The notes under the pieces are model-generated. The model was not told where the DNA came from and did not search any database. It saw only the letters and a list, made by a program, of their open reading frames with translations. A stretch of 64,000 bases of DNA from Mycolicibacterium senegalense (GTDB taxonomy: Bacteria > Actinomycetota > Actinomycetes > Mycobacteriales > Mycobacteriaceae): positions 2,976,001 through 3,040,000 of the forward strand of contig NZ_CP081000.1 of assembly GCF_019645875.1 (NCBI RefSeq), in the 5' to 3' direction. Below are positions 63,809-64,000 of the stretch, piece after piece; positions within the stretch are counted from its first letter, which is position 1; each line of letters begins with the position of its first letter. Made by a program: the position numbers and the translations under genes.

Positions 63809-64000
63809 TCAAGCCTTGACAACCCGTCCCGCGCTGACCCGGGCGGCGATACCCGCGCCCACAAACCCGACGAGGGCCGACCAGCCCAGCACTCCGTCGA
63901 GGCCGTTCTTGGCCATCAGTGTCAACGTGGCGCCGGCAATGCACAACAGCGCGCCGGTCACCACCGCCCGGTGGCCGCTGACCTGAACCGCATCGTCCCA
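63809..64000 (-). CDS. Small membrane protein, C-terminal part (partial)
   Basis: The minus strand has an open frame that enters from the right edge and ends at TGA 63809-63811; 63 residues are visible. Two hydrophobic segments (VVTGALLCIAGATLTLMA and GLDGVLGWSALVGFVGAGI) and a basic tail (ARVSAGRVVKA) show a membrane protein whose C-terminus is cytoplasmic by charge. It converges with aceAb across the repeat element. The family is not recognisable from this fragment. Confidence 0.65.
   Translation of the reverse strand, partial: WDDAVQVSGHRAVVTGALLCIAGATLTLMAKNGLDGVLGWSALVGFVGAGIAARVSAGRVVKA

Overview
This window is chromosomal DNA of a fast-growing, environmental Mycobacterium (Mycolicibacterium). 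Base composition is high-GC throughout, GTG starts are common, and start/stop overlaps of the ATGA or GTGA type are frequent. Long blocks match the M. tuberculosis order Rv1844c-Rv1814: gnd1, guaB1, two CNNM/CorC-like proteins, glcB, the Rv1836c homologue, gcvP, resR, bfn-like, ftsR, garA, gcvH, DUF881/Sbp/DUF881, pgsA2, secA2, bacA, the Rv1817 flavoprotein, the Rv1815 protease and erg3. I see no rRNA, tRNA, insertion sequence, prophage or CRISPR array. No stretch longer than 300 bases lacks a gene.

Layout. 0-4.3 kb: the end of 6-phosphogluconate dehydrogenase, GMP reductase GuaB1, a structured leader, and two overlapping CNNM/CorC membrane proteins. 4.3-11.7 kb: a TetR/quinone oxidoreductase pair sharing a 35-bp palindrome, a conserved unknown, malate synthase G, and a membrane-anchored VWA-like protein. 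11.7-23.5 kb, minus strand: glycine cleavage P-protein behind a tandem glycine riboswitch; the regulators ResR, FtsR and GarA with GcvH; two DUF881 proteins around Sbp; PgsA2; SecA2. 23.5-32 kb: tandem BacA-type ABC importers, a VOC protein and a steroid-dehydrogenase-like flavoprotein behind a perfect KstR-type operator, a secreted protease, a lectin-LysM protein with a structured leader, and a sterol-desaturase-like protein.

32-46.8 kb is accessory and housekeeping: carboxylesterase, SMR efflux pair, MFS, SDR/TetR, MalQ, small secreted proteins, a di-iron-type protein translationally coupled to a [2Fe-2S] reductase, Nudix, SGNH hydrolase and others. 46.9-61.3 kb is rich in lipid/alcohol catabolism: two acyl-CoA synthetases, P450, mycofactocin-type SDR, SRPBCC, TetR, a three-gene DyP peroxidase cassette, and divergent SDR modules with NTF2-like and MFS partners. 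61.4-63.7 kb is the large isocitrate lyase ICL2. The window ends inside a small membrane protein gene.

How it fits together: GlcB and ICL2 form the glyoxylate shunt, and GarA is the known phospho-switch on 2-oxoglutarate metabolism. GcvP and GcvH are parts of glycine cleavage. The best candidates for undescribed biology are the DyP cassette (53.4-56.3 kb), the di-iron/reductase pair (40-42 kb), two unassigned structured leaders (1717-1835 and 31032-31115), and a palindromic element found once at each end of the window.
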